The translations under genes and the position numbers were made by a program. From Neorhizobium sp. JUb45 (GTDB lineage: Bacteria > Pseudomonadota > Alphaproteobacteria > Rhizobiales > Rhizobiaceae), in assembly GCF_004343585.1 (NCBI RefSeq), contig NZ_SLYW01000002.1, positions 124,001 to 188,000 on the forward strand: a DNA stretch of 64,000 nucleotides. Direction: 5' to 3'. The notes beneath the pieces are model-generated. The model was not told the origin of the DNA. It was given only the letters and a program-made list of their open reading frames with translations, and did not search any database. Numbering within the stretch: position 1 is the first letter of the stretch; each line of letters opens with the position of its first letter. This document shows positions 31,851 to 41,795 of this stretch, piece after piece.

Positions 31851-32904
31851 CGGCACTCTGATCGCGCGCGGCGAATGGCACCCCGCTCATTCCAGCCGCG
31901 CGGTCGCCGCGGAACTTCGTGAACAGGAAGCCCAGCTGGTCGCCGTCTCCGACGGCGCCACGCTGGCCTCCGGCCTTCGCGAGCAGATTGACATCAGCCC
32001 GCGGGTCGGTTCGATCCCGCGGCGCCTGACATTTATAGATGGCTCGGTGTTCGAAACCCGTGACAATGATGCCATCGATGCCTTTGTCGGCCGTCATGGC
32101 GGCAAGCGCAGCGGTTTCGTCCATCGCCTCGAGCAGTTTCATCCGCGTCTGATCGCCTTCACCCTTGCCGTCATTCTCTTGGCCGTCGGCATCTATCGGT
32201 TTGCCCTGCCGGTGATGGTCGAGGTGGCGGTGCTGGTAACGCCTCCCGTCGTTCCGCAGATGATCGGCGCAAGCACGCTCGCCTCGCTCGACAAGACATT
32301 GCTGAGCCCAACCGAATTGTCGCAGGAGGAGCAAAGTTCTATCCGTGCCGAATTCGCACCGCTGGCCAGGAATGCCAGAGGCGGCGAACCCGCTTACAAA
32401 CTGCTGTTCCGCAATGCCCGGCTGATGGGGCCGAATGCCTTTGCGCTGCCGGACGGCACGCTGGTCCTGACCGATGATCTCGTGCAACTCGCCAAGGGCG
32501 ATCGCCAGATGGTTCTCGGCGTGCTGGGGCATGAGATTGCCCATGTCGAAGGCGATCACAGTCTGCGGCAGATCTACCGGGTTGCCGGTTTTGCGGCGCT
32601 GGTCATGCTGATCGCCGGTGACGTCGGCTCCGGCGTCGAGGATATTCTCGCGCAGGGCGGCACGCTTGTGGCGCTCTCCTATTCGCGTGGTGCGGAAGAG
32701 GCGGCGGATCGTCGTTCCGTGGAGCTGATGAAGGCTGCCGGTTATCATGCGGATGCGCTGGCGCGTTTCTTCGCCATTCTGGAGGAAAAGATCGGCGACC
32801 GTGGTGAAACAAGCATGCTCTCCACCCATCCCGGCACCCCGGCGCGGCAGAAATATATCCGCGATTATGCACAACAACTTGAAGGTGCCGTTAAGGATCC
32901 GTGA
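31840..32904 (+). CDS. M48-family metallopeptidase, membrane-anchored
   Basis: About 354 residues. The zinc motif HEIAH is at about residues 231-235, with a downstream glutamate in EEAADRRSVE, and one membrane segment lies near residues 106-130. No ATG fits: a TTG at 31840 lies 7 nt after GGAAGGA (31826-31832) inside the end of the DUF898 gene, and is preferred over the TTG at 31834, which touches that site. BepA/Oma1-like envelope quality-control proteases share this domain. The overlap suggests translational coupling. Confidence 0.88.
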   Translation: MVSDGTLIARGEWHPAHSSRAVAAELREQEAQLVAVSDGATLASGLREQIDISPRVGSIPRRLTFIDGSVFETRDNDAIDAFVGRHGGKRSGFVHRLEQFHPRLIAFTLAVILLAVGIYRFALPVMVEVAVLVTPPVVPQMIGASTLASLDKTLLSPTELSQEEQSSIRAEFAPLARNARGGEPAYKLLFRNARLMGPNAFALPDGTLVLTDDLVQLAKGDRQMVLGVLGHEIAHVEGDHSLRQIYRVAGFAALVMLIAGDVGSGVEDILAQGGTLVALSYSRGAEEAADRRSVELMKAAGYHADALARFFAILEEKIGDRGETSMLSTHPGTPARQKYIRDYAQQLEGAVKDP

Positions 32905-32989
32905 CGATGTCCGGCTTTGACACATTGACCTTCCTGTCAGCCGGACTAATTTAGCGCTCCAGTACAGAGTTGGGGGGGGGGTGCGCGTC

Positions 32990-33109
32990 ATGGTTTATGA
33001 GTGGGATGCCAAGCGTGCGCGTCGGGCGCAGATTGGCAAGGTCGGCCTCGCATTGATCGTGGCTTGCGGTCTGGTGGCAATCGGCAGCTGGTTTTTCTCC
33101 GCATATTGA
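32990..33109 (+). CDS. Small single-pass membrane protein
   Basis: A 39-codon frame (MVYEWDAKRARRAQIGKVGL) ends in one hydrophobic helix (ALIVACGLVAIGSWFF). Basic residues precede the helix, which suggests the N-terminus stays inside. It is preceded by a run of ten G (32972-32981) that would double as ribosome site; an in-frame GTG at 32981 is an alternative start. No function is recognised. Confidence 0.55.
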   Translation: MVYEWDAKRARRAQIGKVGLALIVACGLVAIGSWFFSAY

Positions 33110-33411
33110 GCCGTAAATAAAGGTCATCCGAAGTTTGGACGTCGCAGTTCCACAAGGCCTTGACCGGCCTTTGGAGCATTGCGTCGAACGCCTGCGTTCA
33201 AAAGACGCGACATCCATGCCTTGTGGAGCAGGGGGCAAACGCATATAAGAAAAAACTGGAGTACGGCGGTCACCATAATCTGGCGCTGCCGATCCGGCGT
33301 CGTGAAAACGCGGACACATTTGTGTAAACACGGCGGTGAAAATTGTATTTTGGAATTGTTCAAAACTAGCAAAGCCCCTATATAGGACTTCAAGAGTCTC
33401 TGGAGACGAAG
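33110..33411. other. rirA upstream region
   Basis: About 300 nt without a gene. AAGGCC-ttgacc-GGCCTT (33154-33171) is a hairpin that may end the preceding small transcript. The AT-rich stretch 33335-33400 probably carries the rirA promoter. Confidence 0.4.
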
Positions 33412-33891
33412 ATGCGCCTGACGAAACAGACCAATTATGCCGTTCGCATGCTGATGTATTGCGCCGCGAACGAAGGCCATTTGAGCCGTATTCCCGAGAT
33501 CGCCAGAGCCTATGGCGTGTCCGAGCTTTTCCTGTTCAAGATCCTGCAGCCGCTGACCAAGGCCGGTCTGGTCGAGACCGTCCGCGGTCGCAACGGCGGC
33601 GTCAAGCTTGGCCGTGCTGCCGACAAGATCACGCTGTTTGACGTCGTACGGGTCACGGAAGACAGTTTTGCCATGGCGGAATGCTTCGAGGACGGCGTTG
33701 CCGAATGTCCTCTGGTCGACAGCTGTGGCCTCAACTCGGCGCTGCGCAAGGCACTCAACGCATTTTTTGATGTGTTGGCCGAATACACGATCGACGATCT
33801 CGTCAAGGCGCGCCCGCAGATCAACTTCCTGCTCGGCCTCGACGAATTCCCGCCGGCCAGCATGCCTGAGTTGCGCGCTCCCGCCGCCTGA
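33412..33891 (+). CDS. rirA: Rrf2-family iron regulator RirA
   Basis: A 159-residue Fe-S regulator that represses iron uptake genes in rhizobia when iron is sufficient. The winged HTH is at residues 1-60 (MRLTKQTNYAVRMLMYCAA, EIARAYGVSELFLFKILQ). The cluster ligands C91, C99 and C105 lie in AECFEDGVAECPLVDSC. Sequence and length agree closely with what I remember of rhizobial RirA. It is a single-gene unit: a strong terminator follows 39 nt after the stop. Confidence 0.93.
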   Translation: MRLTKQTNYAVRMLMYCAANEGHLSRIPEIARAYGVSELFLFKILQPLTKAGLVETVRGRNGGVKLGRAADKITLFDVVRVTEDSFAMAECFEDGVAECPLVDSCGLNSALRKALNAFFDVLAEYTIDDLVKARPQINFLLGLDEFPPASMPELRAPAA

Positions 33892-33930
33892 CCCGATCTG
33901 GCAACAGCAGGGTAACACAATCGAATTCCT

Positions 33931-33960
33931 GAAAGCCGCGGATCAGTCCGCGGCTTTTTT
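33931..33960 (+). terminator. rirA rho-independent terminator
   Basis: AAGCCGCGGA-tcag-TCCGCGGCTT followed by a T run (33933-33960). Perfect 10-bp stem with a 4-nt loop. Confidence 0.93.
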
Positions 33961-34725
33961 CGTTTGTTCCGTCAGCTTCTGTAACAGCGATTCGCGATAT
34001 TGCCGGGTGGTGTTGAGGCACCGTCAGGGGATTTTTACCGCCCAATGGTGGCGACATTTACCTGTTTGCGCGTGATGCGGGTCTTTTTATGGTAAATATA
34101 ATGTTAATCGATGTATATTTTACAGTTGTCATTGAACCGTTCCAATCATTGAAGTACATATTACTCATAAAGTAAGTGAGTGGTTCCTATAGGGTAAGGG
34201 GTGTTTGCAATTTGATGTTGTAGTTATCTTGTTGGGTCTGTCTTGTCTGACAGATTACATGCCGGGCTAATGATTTGTCTGGCGTTGATTTGCAGGCCAT
34301 CGAATATGACTGTCTTTGTACGTTTACAAAGAATTGGCGTTCGCTCCTGCCCAACTCTCTAAATGACCAGGCCAAGTTTTTCGCGAGGCCCTTGCTGTTA
34401 ACGGTTTCAGATAATCTGTCGGTTTGATGAAACTATTTTGATTTCCCTTTCGTCTGTTGTGAAAGGGTATCGGAATTGGCGCGGTGAAGTCCGACGCTTG
34501 GTTCCGGTGTATCCAGATCGGGTTTTGCTGGCTGGCAATGCTTGGTGGCGAATGCGGTTCGAGCGGTCCCTCCCGCACGGGGCGAAATAAAATCGAGGGA
34601 GAGGTGATCCGTTTGTGGGGCACTTCCGTACAGTAGTCAGGTTTTAAGAATGCGTATCCGGGCTTATTGCGTCTGATGCTGAAATGACGCCCGGGGCTAC
34701 GTCGAATAACGGTTTGAGGAATATT
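33961..34725. other. AT-rich intergenic region before a TetR gene
   Basis: About 765 nt with lower GC than the surroundings and no supported gene. It contains a perfect inverted repeat CTTTGTA-cgtt-TACAAAG (34314-34331) about 395 nt before the TetR start, and CTGTC-ttgtct-GACAG near 34240. It could hold a small RNA or a long 5' leader. Confidence 0.4.
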
Positions 34726-35385
34726 ATGCCAGGTCTCGGTCATGACAGTGGAAGTTCATCGTCGCTCCGTCGCGTTCCCAAACAGGGAAGAAGCCGTGAT
34801 CGTATTGACGAAATCCTGAAAGTTTCAATGCATCTCATCGGTGAAAAGGGCATTGATGCCGTCACGATGAAGGAAATTGCCGCTCTTTCCGGTGGTCCGA
34901 TCGCGTCGGTCTATCAATATTTCCCGAATAAATCGGCGATCATCGCGATGCTTTATGATCGCTATGTCGACCAGACCCGTCTGATCGTCAGCAAGACGAT
35001 CACCAGCATCTCCTCTGCGGCTGATGCGCTGGACGCGACCGACACGATGTTCGACGTCTACTACAATAACCTGCGCCAGAATCCATCGACACAGGATCTG
35101 CTGAACGCCATCCAGGCAGACAAGGCGCTTGCCGACCGCGATATCGATGAAACCCGCTATCAGGCGGACAGCTTCTACGATGCCACGGAGCAGTTCATTC
35201 CAGAGCAGATGCGTGATGCGTATCGCCGCACGCTGTTTCTGATGTTCCACATGGCTTCCGCAACCCTGCGTCTGGCGCTGATGGTTCCGGAAAAGGAAGG
35301 CGAAGTTATCGTCGCCCAGTTCAAGGCGATCACCCGCGCTCAGGCCACCTATTATTTCGAAGGCAAGTTCCCAACTTCGATCTGA
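34726..35385 (+). CDS. TetR/AcrR-family regulator
   Basis: A 219-residue protein. Start chosen at 34726 (TTGAGGAATATT upstream). The N-terminal HTH runs RDRIDEILKVSMHLIGEKGI, then VTMKEIAALSGGPIASVYQY, then FPNKSAIIAML. The C-terminal ligand domain is unclassified. It is followed by the convergent FAD oxidase gene, and the long AT-rich leader with a palindrome suggests autoregulation, which is inference. Confidence 0.88.
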   Translation: MPGLGHDSGSSSSLRRVPKQGRSRDRIDEILKVSMHLIGEKGIDAVTMKEIAALSGGPIASVYQYFPNKSAIIAMLYDRYVDQTRLIVSKTITSISSAADALDATDTMFDVYYNNLRQNPSTQDLLNAIQADKALADRDIDETRYQADSFYDATEQFIPEQMRDAYRRTLFLMFHMASATLRLALMVPEKEGEVIVAQFKAITRAQATYYFEGKFPTSI

Positions 35386-35388
35386 TAT

Positions 35389-36636
35389 TCACGCCCGGAA
35401 GCGTTCGGGCCTGTAAGCCGAGATATCGATGACCGGTTTTTCGCCGGTCATCGTTTCCGCCAGAATGCGCCCCGTTACCGGCCCCAGCGTCAAACCATGA
35501 TGCGCATGACCGAAGGCGAACCACAGGCCGCGATGGCGCGGCGCCTTGCCGATCACCGGCATCATGTCCGGCGTGCAGGGGCGGGCGCCCATCCATGGCT
35601 CAGCGTCGAGCCTTTCCCCCAATGGAAATACGTTTCGGGCAATCGCTTCGGCGCGGGCCAGTTGTACCGGTGTTTTTGGCGCGTCGCGCAATGCGAACTC
35701 TGCGCCGGTCGTCAGGCGGATACCCTGGTTCATCGGGGCGAGCAGATAACCGCGCTCGGCATCCATCAGCCAGTTGTTGAGCTTTGCCCCGTCCCTTGCG
35801 CCATAATGCATGTGATAACCGCGCTTGACGCCGACCAGATAGCGGTAGCCGAGCGGCGCGGTCACGGTGTCGGACCAGGGGCCGAGTGCAACCACCACCT
35901 CCTCGCCCTGGACAGGGCCGTCCTCGGTCGTCACCTTCCAGCCATTGGCAACCGGCGTCAGCGTCGTCGCATCTCCATGCACGAACCGTCCGCCCAGCTT
36001 TTCGAACAGCGCCACATAGGCCTGTGTCAGCGCCAGCGGATCGAGAACCGACCACGGATCGCGCCAGATCAGGCCACCGGCAAAATCATCGCTCAGATGC
36101 GGTTCTCGGCTGGCAAGTGCTGCCTTGTCGAGCGCCTCGAAGGCAAGTCCGTATTCGGATTGTTTGGCGCGAGCCGACGCCAGTTCCTTATCCAGTGCGG
36201 CGGGCGAGCGAAACACTTCCATCCAGCCATCCTTGCGGATCAGATGGGATGCATTCGCCGCCTCGATCAGGTCCGCATGTTCGCTGATCGAATGTTCGAT
36301 CAACGGGGCATAGGCCTTGGTGATCAGCGTGTGGCGATCGACATTGGAATGCCACCAGTAACGCAACAGGAAGGGCGCCACCCTGGGCATGGCGCGGGCG
36401 TGATAAAAGGCATCGACGCGATTGTTGAGCGCATAACGCATGAGGGTGCGAAACTCCTGCGGAAAGCCATAGGGGGCGACGCCCTCACGCTGGATCAGAC
36501 CGGCATTGCCATAGGAGGTTTCGCAGCCGGGATCACGACGATCGACCAGCACCACGGATTTGCCGCGCCGGGCGAGATGAATGGCCGTCGAAACGCCGAT
36601 GATACCGGCTCCGAGTACGATGACGTCCGCTGTCAT
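35389..36636 (-). CDS. D-amino-acid dehydrogenase-like FAD oxidoreductase
   Basis: A 415-residue DAO-family enzyme. The FAD motif VIVLGAGIIGVSTAIHLARRG is at residues 5-25, YGNAGLIQ at about 42, and GLWFAFGHAHHGLTLGPVTG near the C-terminus, as in DadA-type D-amino acid dehydrogenases. It is a paralogue of the dadA at 38154. Convergent with the TetR gene and separated from its stop by 3 nt. The substrate is unknown. Confidence 0.85.
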   Translation of the reverse strand: MTADVIVLGAGIIGVSTAIHLARRGKSVVLVDRRDPGCETSYGNAGLIQREGVAPYGFPQEFRTLMRYALNNRVDAFYHARAMPRVAPFLLRYWWHSNVDRHTLITKAYAPLIEHSISEHADLIEAANASHLIRKDGWMEVFRSPAALDKELASARAKQSEYGLAFEALDKAALASREPHLSDDFAGGLIWRDPWSVLDPLALTQAYVALFEKLGGRFVHGDATTLTPVANGWKVTTEDGPVQGEEVVVALGPWSDTVTAPLGYRYLVGVKRGYHMHYGARDGAKLNNWLMDAERGYLLAPMNQGIRLTTGAEFALRDAPKTPVQLARAEAIARNVFPLGERLDAEPWMGARPCTPDMMPVIGKAPRHRGLWFAFGHAHHGLTLGPVTGRILAETMTGEKPVIDISAYRPERFRA

Positions 36637-36733
36637 GATGAACCTGCCTGAAGGAAATGCGATGCGATATCGAGGCGCATCTTATCGGCATGGCGACCTT
36701 CGGCAACCGGTCAATTTTCCCGGCATATCCGTG

Positions 36734-36961
36734 TCATGTCCCCGTCGCTGCGGTTTCCGGATCGATCATCGGCTCGAGCATGGACTTGAGTTCCTGTGCG
36801 TCACGGATGCCGAACAGGAACCAGTTGATCAACTGGTCCGCCACCGCCTTTTCCGCTTCACTGCCGGGCGGGATCTCTCGCTCGCGACAGATTTCGGTCA
36901 GCACCGCGTGCAGGAACGACAGGTCCTTGCTGTCGATGATATCGTTTGACGCAAACGGCAT
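36734..36961 (-). CDS. Small conserved hypothetical protein
   Basis: A 75-residue acidic helical protein (MPFASNDIIDSKDLSFLHAV, then LINWFLFGIRDAQELKSML). The ATG at 36961 follows GAGGATCGGAAG; an in-frame GTG at 37003 and ATG at 36994 give 9-14 more residues. No motif is recognised. It lies alone between the oxidase and a TetR gene. Confidence 0.65.
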   Translation of the reverse strand: MPFASNDIIDSKDLSFLHAVLTEICREREIPPGSEAEKAVADQLINWFLFGIRDAQELKSMLEPMIDPETAATGT

Positions 36962-37068
36962 GCAGCACTTCCGATCCTCTGGTTTTGCGGGCATCTCTTT
37001 CACGTCTTACCCGCAGCCTTTGACAGCTTCACGGTCAGGCAACGCGCCTTTTCGCAGAGGGTTCCACG

Positions 37069-37743
37069 TCAGTCGCCATCGTGGGGAATGGACGCTGAGG
37101 TCAAGTAGCTCAGGATCATGTCTGCCGCCATCGTGCGATGGCGCTCATAAATGTCCGGTTGCGAGAGATCGCAATGAAACAGCGTACCAAACGTGTGGCG
37201 GTTGGAAGCCCGGAAAAAACAGAGCGCACTGATCATCAGGTGCAGGTCGAGAGATGAAATCTGACGACAGAAGACACCCTGCGCATAACCACGACAGAGA
37301 ATATCGTCGAGCACGCGGATGACCGATATGTTGAGATCGCTCAGCTCCGCAGAACGCCGCATATGCATGGCGTTGTTGATGTTTTCACTGCTGACGATGC
37401 GGATGAAATCCGGGTTCTGCTCATCGTGGTCGAAGGTGCTGTAAATCAGCGTCCTCAGGGCTTCCGCCGGCGGCATGATGGCAAGCTGGAGGTCGTCTTC
37501 GCGAGAACGGGTGCGCCGATATGCCTTTTCCAGAACTGCGAGATACAGCCCTTCCTTGCCGCCGAAATAATAATAGATCATCCGCTTGGAGGTTTTGGTC
37601 TTTTCGGCGATCGCATCAACGCGTGCGCCGGCCAGTCCGTATTCGCCGAACTCGGCGGTGGCCACGACGAGGATGTCGTCTTTCGTTTTCTGCCTGTCGT
37701 TCTTTCGTGGTCGGCCGGCCGCCGGTGCTGCCGTCTTTTCCAT
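37069..37743 (-). CDS. TetR-family regulator
   Basis: A 224-residue protein with a basic N-terminus (GRPRKNDRQKTKDDILVVA) and the HTH ARVDAIAEKTKTSKRMIYYY FGGKEGLY. The C-terminal domain resembles TetR_C regulators of the RutR/pyrimidine type, but I cannot assign it. The ATG at 37743 begins the conserved part; the frame extends 25 codons further. Divergent from the tautomerase gene, which may be its target. Confidence 0.85.
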   Translation of the reverse strand: MEKTAAPAAGRPRKNDRQKTKDDILVVATAEFGEYGLAGARVDAIAEKTKTSKRMIYYYFGGKEGLYLAVLEKAYRRTRSREDDLQLAIMPPAEALRTLIYSTFDHDEQNPDFIRIVSSENINNAMHMRRSAELSDLNISVIRVLDDILCRGYAQGVFCRQISSLDLHLMISALCFFRASNRHTFGTLFHCDLSQPDIYERHRTMAADMILSYLTSASIPHDGD

Positions 37744-37866
37744 ATGCTTCTGCCTTGCCTTCGCTGCGGGCTCAAAAATCCAAATTGCCACTGTCCAGCA
37801 ATGTTGTAATTCACCCATATCCCGGCATCAATGAAAACGGCCCGGAAACGACATAAAGGAAAAGCC

Positions 37867-38100
37867 ATGCCACATGTGATCGTGAAAATGTTTGCCGGCA
37901 AGACGGAAGAGCAGAAGCAGGCGCTGACGGCGGAAATCGCCAAGGCGCTGATGACGGCCATCGGTTCGACGGAAAAATCCATCTCCGTGGCGATCGAGGA
38001 TGTTGCGCCGGAAGACTGGACGGAAAAGGTCTATGTGCCGGAGATCGCCGGCAAGCCGGACCTGATCTACAAAAAGCCGGGCTACGATCCCTTCGCCTGA
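37867..38100 (+). CDS. 4-oxalocrotonate tautomerase-family protein
   Basis: A 77-residue protein. The start at 37867 (GGAAAAGCC upstream) gives MPHVIVKMFAGKTEEQKQAL, so methionine removal exposes the catalytic Pro1 of the family. The C-terminal part (KPDLIYKKPGYDPF) is typical. The upstream in-frame start would bury Pro1 and is rejected. The substrate is unknown. Confidence 0.88.
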   Translation: MPHVIVKMFAGKTEEQKQALTAEIAKALMTAIGSTEKSISVAIEDVAPEDWTEKVYVPEIAGKPDLIYKKPGYDPFA

Positions 38101-38153
38101 GCGGGAAGGGCAGAAGCGGCGGCATCGAAGCGCCGCCGCGTCGGTCAAAAAAA

Positions 38154-39404
38154 TCAGGCGTAACGGCTGACGGACAGGTCGCTCGCATCGATTTCCGGTG
38201 CGCGGCCGCTGACGAGGTCGGCAATCACCCGCGCCGAACCGGTGCTCATGGTCCAGCCCAGCGTGCCATGGCCGGTGTTGAGATAGAGGCCCTTGATGTG
38301 GGTGCCACCGATGATCGGCGTGCCATCCGGCGTCATCGGGCGAAGGCCCGACCAGAATTCGCCCTTGCCGGCTTCGCCGCCCGGAAACAGGTCCATGACC
38401 GAATGTTCCAGCGTGCGGCGGCGGGCAAGGCCGAGATCATTGGTATAACCGGAAATCTCCGCCATACCGCCGACACGGATACGGGCGCCCAGACGCGTGA
38501 TGGCGATCTTGTAGGTCTCGTCCATCACGGTGGATTCAGGCGCGCGCGTCGCATCGGTGATCGGGATGGTCAGCGAGTAACCCTTGACCGGATAGACCGG
38601 CAGGTTGATGCCGAAGGATTTGACCAGAAGCGGCGAATAGCTGCCGAGCGCCACGACCACGGCATCCGACCTGATATCGCCCTTGTCGGTATGAACGCCC
38701 GAGACGGCACCGCCGGAAATATCGACGGCCTTGATAGTGTGGCCCCAGAGGAATTTCACGCCCAGCGCCTCGGCCTTGGCCGCCAGCGCATTGGTGAACT
38801 TGAAGCAGTCGCCGGTCTCGTCCTTCGGCGTCAGAAGACCGCCGACAATCTTGTGGCGCACATGCGAAAGGGCAGGCTCGACGCGCACGCAGCCATCACG
38901 GTCCAGCACTTCATACGGCACGCCATCGGCCGCCAGCGCCTTCACGTCCTTGGCCGAAGCATCCAGCTGATCCTGCGTGCGAAAAAGCTGCAGCGTGCCC
39001 TGCATGCGCGCGTCATAGGCAATGCCGGTCTCTTCCCGCACATCCGCCAGCGTGATACGGGCGTAATCGGCCAGCCGCAGCATGCGGCTCTTGTTGATGG
39101 CGTACCGATCCGAGGTGCAGTTCATCAGCATTTTCAGCATCCACGACAGCATCGCCGCATCCATTTTCGGACGCAGGATGAGCGGTGCATGTTTCATGAA
39201 CAGCCACTTCATCGCCTTCTGCGGAATGCCGGGGGCAGCCCAGGGCGAGCAATACCCGAACGACACTTCGCCGGCATTGGCAAAGCTGGTTTCCAGCGCC
39301 GGACCCGGCTGGCGGTCGATGACGGTGACCTCGTGGCCGGCCTTGGCAAGCTGGTAGGCGGATGTGACGCCGATGACGCCGGCGCCGAGAATGGAGACTT
39401 TCAT
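38154..39404 (-). CDS. dadA: D-amino acid dehydrogenase small subunit
   Basis: A 416-residue FAD enzyme that oxidises D-alanine and other D-amino acids and feeds electrons to the respiratory chain. The FAD motif [20 protein letters not shown] is at the N-terminus, [21 protein letters not shown] at about 42, and [19 protein letters not shown] near the C-terminus; all fit DadA. It is divergent from an Lrp/AsnC regulator, a usual control partner of dad genes. The alanine racemase gene dadX is not beside it here. Confidence 0.92.
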   Translation of the reverse strand: MKVSILGAGVIGVTSAYQLAKAGHEVTVIDRQPGPALETSFANAGEVSFGYCSPWAAPGIPQKAMKWLFMKHAPLILRPKMDAAMLSWMLKMLMNCTSDRYAINKSRMLRLADYARITLADVREETGIAYDARMQGTLQLFRTQDQLDASAKDVKALAADGVPYEVLDRDGCVRVEPALSHVRHKIVGGLLTPKDETGDCFKFTNALAAKAEALGVKFLWGHTIKAVDISGGAVSGVHTDKGDIRSDAVVVALGSYSPLLVKSFGINLPVYPVKGYSLTIPITDATRAPESTVMDETYKIAITRLGARIRVGGMAEISGYTNDLGLARRRTLEHSVMDLFPGGEAGKGEFWSGLRPMTPDGTPIIGGTHIKGLYLNTGHGTLGWTMSTGSARVIADLVSGRAPEIDASDLSVSRYA

Positions 39405-39650
39405 TCTGTCCTCAGTGGTTCATGCCGGAAAGGCCACTATACTGCGAAACACAGCTTTGGCCGAGTCCGCCTTGCGGCAGCAGCCACGCCTGAAAACGCT
39501 TGAGGCCAGTCTGCAGCACCCGTTCCCGTCATTATTGACTTATGACTCAAGCTTATTGAAACGATCACGCAATATCCCATCGTTTATTGCTTGATCATTG
39601 CATCAATTGATGTTTTTCGGGATGATCTTCGAACTTATGGAATAATCCGC

Positions 39651-40112
39651 ATGTCCGCCATCGATGCCATAGACCGCGACATCATCCGCCTGCTGCGGCT
39701 GAACGCCCGCATGAGCAATGCCAGGATCGCCACGGAGGTCGGGCTGTCGCCATCCGCCTGCCTGCGCCGCATCGGGCTTCTCGAAAAGGCGGGGGTGATC
39801 AAGGGCTATACGGCGCTGATCGAAAGCGCCGGAAGCAACACGATCGCTGTCATCATCAACATCACGCTGGAGCGCCAGACCGAGGATCATCTGAACCGCT
39901 TCGAGGCGGCGATCCGCAAATATCCGGAAATCCGCGAATGTTTTCTGATGACCGGCGATTCTGACTATCTCTTGAGGGTGGAGGTGGAGAGCGCGCTGGA
40001 ATTCGAGCGCATCCACAAGGAGATCCTCTCGGCGCTGCCGGGCGTGCTGCGCATTCATTCCAGTTTTTCGATCAGAAACGTGCTGGCGACGCGGCCGAAG
40101 GGACGGCGATAG
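39651..40112 (+). CDS. Lrp/AsnC-family regulator
   Basis: A 153-residue protein: N-terminal HTH (IDRDIIRLLRLNARMSNARI, VGLSPSACLRRIGLLEKAGV) and a C-terminal RAM/AsnC ligand domain (ECFLMTGDSDYLLRVEV). The start at 39651 is the family start; the frame is open 20 codons earlier. Divergent from dadA, it likely controls that gene in response to alanine. Confidence 0.9.
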   Translation: MSAIDAIDRDIIRLLRLNARMSNARIATEVGLSPSACLRRIGLLEKAGVIKGYTALIESAGSNTIAVIINITLERQTEDHLNRFEAAIRKYPEIRECFLMTGDSDYLLRVEVESALEFERIHKEILSALPGVLRIHSSFSIRNVLATRPKGRR

Positions 40113-40289
40113 ACCGGTTTCATGCCGATTTTCTAAAATTCCCGTAAAAACACCCTATATTTGAATAGCGCCCATTCTGGGTTGATTTGGCCCCTTGGCG
40201 CCATATTTTTCCCCGCAAAAGCAAGCATTCAATTTTTCGCTGCCGGCAATCCGGCGGGCGTTTTACTTTAGCATTTGCCGGGGCACCTT

Positions 40290-41795
40290 ATGGACAATGC
40301 ATCTTCCGCCGCCGATTTCATCCAGGCGAGCCGTATCCTGAAGATCAACTCGCCGCTGGGAGAAGATCAGCTTCTCGCCGAGCGCGTCACGATCGAGGAA
40401 GGTATTTCCTCGCTGTTCGAAATCCGTCTCGTCGCCCGCACCAAGAAGGAGCAGATCAAGCCGGAAGAGCTTATCGGCCGTCTGCTCGATGTCTCGGTCG
40501 AGGTGCAGCAGGGGGACGGCGAGGATGTTCCGGCCATCCGCCGCCCGTTCAACGGTCTCGTTACCGAACTCAACGAAGGTCCGCCGATCACCCGCGGTCT
40601 GCGGTCCTATGTCATGGTGCTGCGTCCGCAGATGTGGCTGCTGGCCCGCCGTTCCGATTGCCGCATCTGGATGGACAAGACGTCGATCGAGATCGCCGAA
40701 ATCCTGTTTTCCGAACACGGCATCCCGGCACCGGATACATCTGGCGTAATTACATCTCCGCCAAAACAGCATTATTCGGTCCAGTTCAACGAGCGAGATT
40801 TTGACTATCTCTGCCGTCGTTTTGAAGAAGACGGCCTGTTCTACTGGTTCAGCCACGAAGACGGCAAACACAAGCTGCATGTGGCCGATACGGCCAATGG
40901 CTGGCTCGGCCCGTCAGCCTCGGCGCAGGGTGAAAAGAGAGTGCGCCTGGCGCAAGGCTCGTCCGACCGCAACCACATCAATGAATGGGCGCGTCGTTTC
41001 TCCTACGTGCCGGGCCAGCGCGCCGGCGCCGACTGGAATTTCGAGACCCCCCGCATGGTGCCGGGCACGATGACACCATCTCTGGTGCAGATGCCGGATG
41101 CGACCAAACGCGAGCTTTACGAATACCCGGCCCGCATCTCCTCCGTTGCCGAAGCCGAGCGTGCGCAAAAACTGCGGTCTCAAGCGTCGGAAGCCGACCA
41201 TGACCGCGTTTTCGGTGCTTCTACCAGCCGCATCATCGAAACTGGCCGCCGTTTTACACCTTACGAAGTCGCGCATCCCGACAATGTCTACGATGAACAC
41301 GTCATCATCCGCTCGATCCAGACGGTGGTAGACCGCTCCTACGAAACCAACAGCAACGAACCGGAATACCGCAACGAGTTCGAAGCCGTACCCTCCCGCG
41401 TACCGATGACGCCGCATAGGGAAACCAAGCGTCCGCGCATCGAGGGTACGCAGGTGGCGATCGTCGCTGGGCCGGAGGGCGAAGAGATCCACCCGGACCA
41501 GTACGGCCGCATCAAGGTCTGGTTCCCCTGGGACCGCAAGGCCAAGAAGGACGGATCGGACACCTGCTGGGTGCGCGTGGCGCAGAACTGGGCCGGCTCA
41601 ACCTGGGGCGGGCAGGTTATCCCGCGTATCGGCATGGAAGTGATGATTGCTTATGTCGACGGCGATCCGGATCGGCCGCTGGTGACGGGTGTGGTTCCGA
41701 ATGCGATGCAGAAGGTTCCGTATGACCTGCCGGCGAACAAGACGAAGAGCCGTTTCGGACCAACACGCATAAGGGGCGCGGTTTTAACGAATTAA
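40290..41795 (+). pseudogene. vgrG: Type VI secretion tip protein VgrG, N-terminal part (frameshifted)
   Basis: 501 residues to a premature stop. The gp27-like base (RILKINSPLGEDQLLAERVT, FNERDFDYLCRRFEEDGLFY) and the gp5 OB fold (HPDQYGRIKVWFPWD, VDGDPDRPLVTGVVPNAMQ) are intact. After NKTKSRF at 41756 the frame is lost: restoring one base there gives the standard continuation RTNTHKGRGFNELSFED, which runs into the next frame at 41810-42454. The intact protein would be about 721 residues. No slippery site is present, so this looks like a mutation or a sequence error. The spike cannot be complete as read. Confidence 0.9.
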
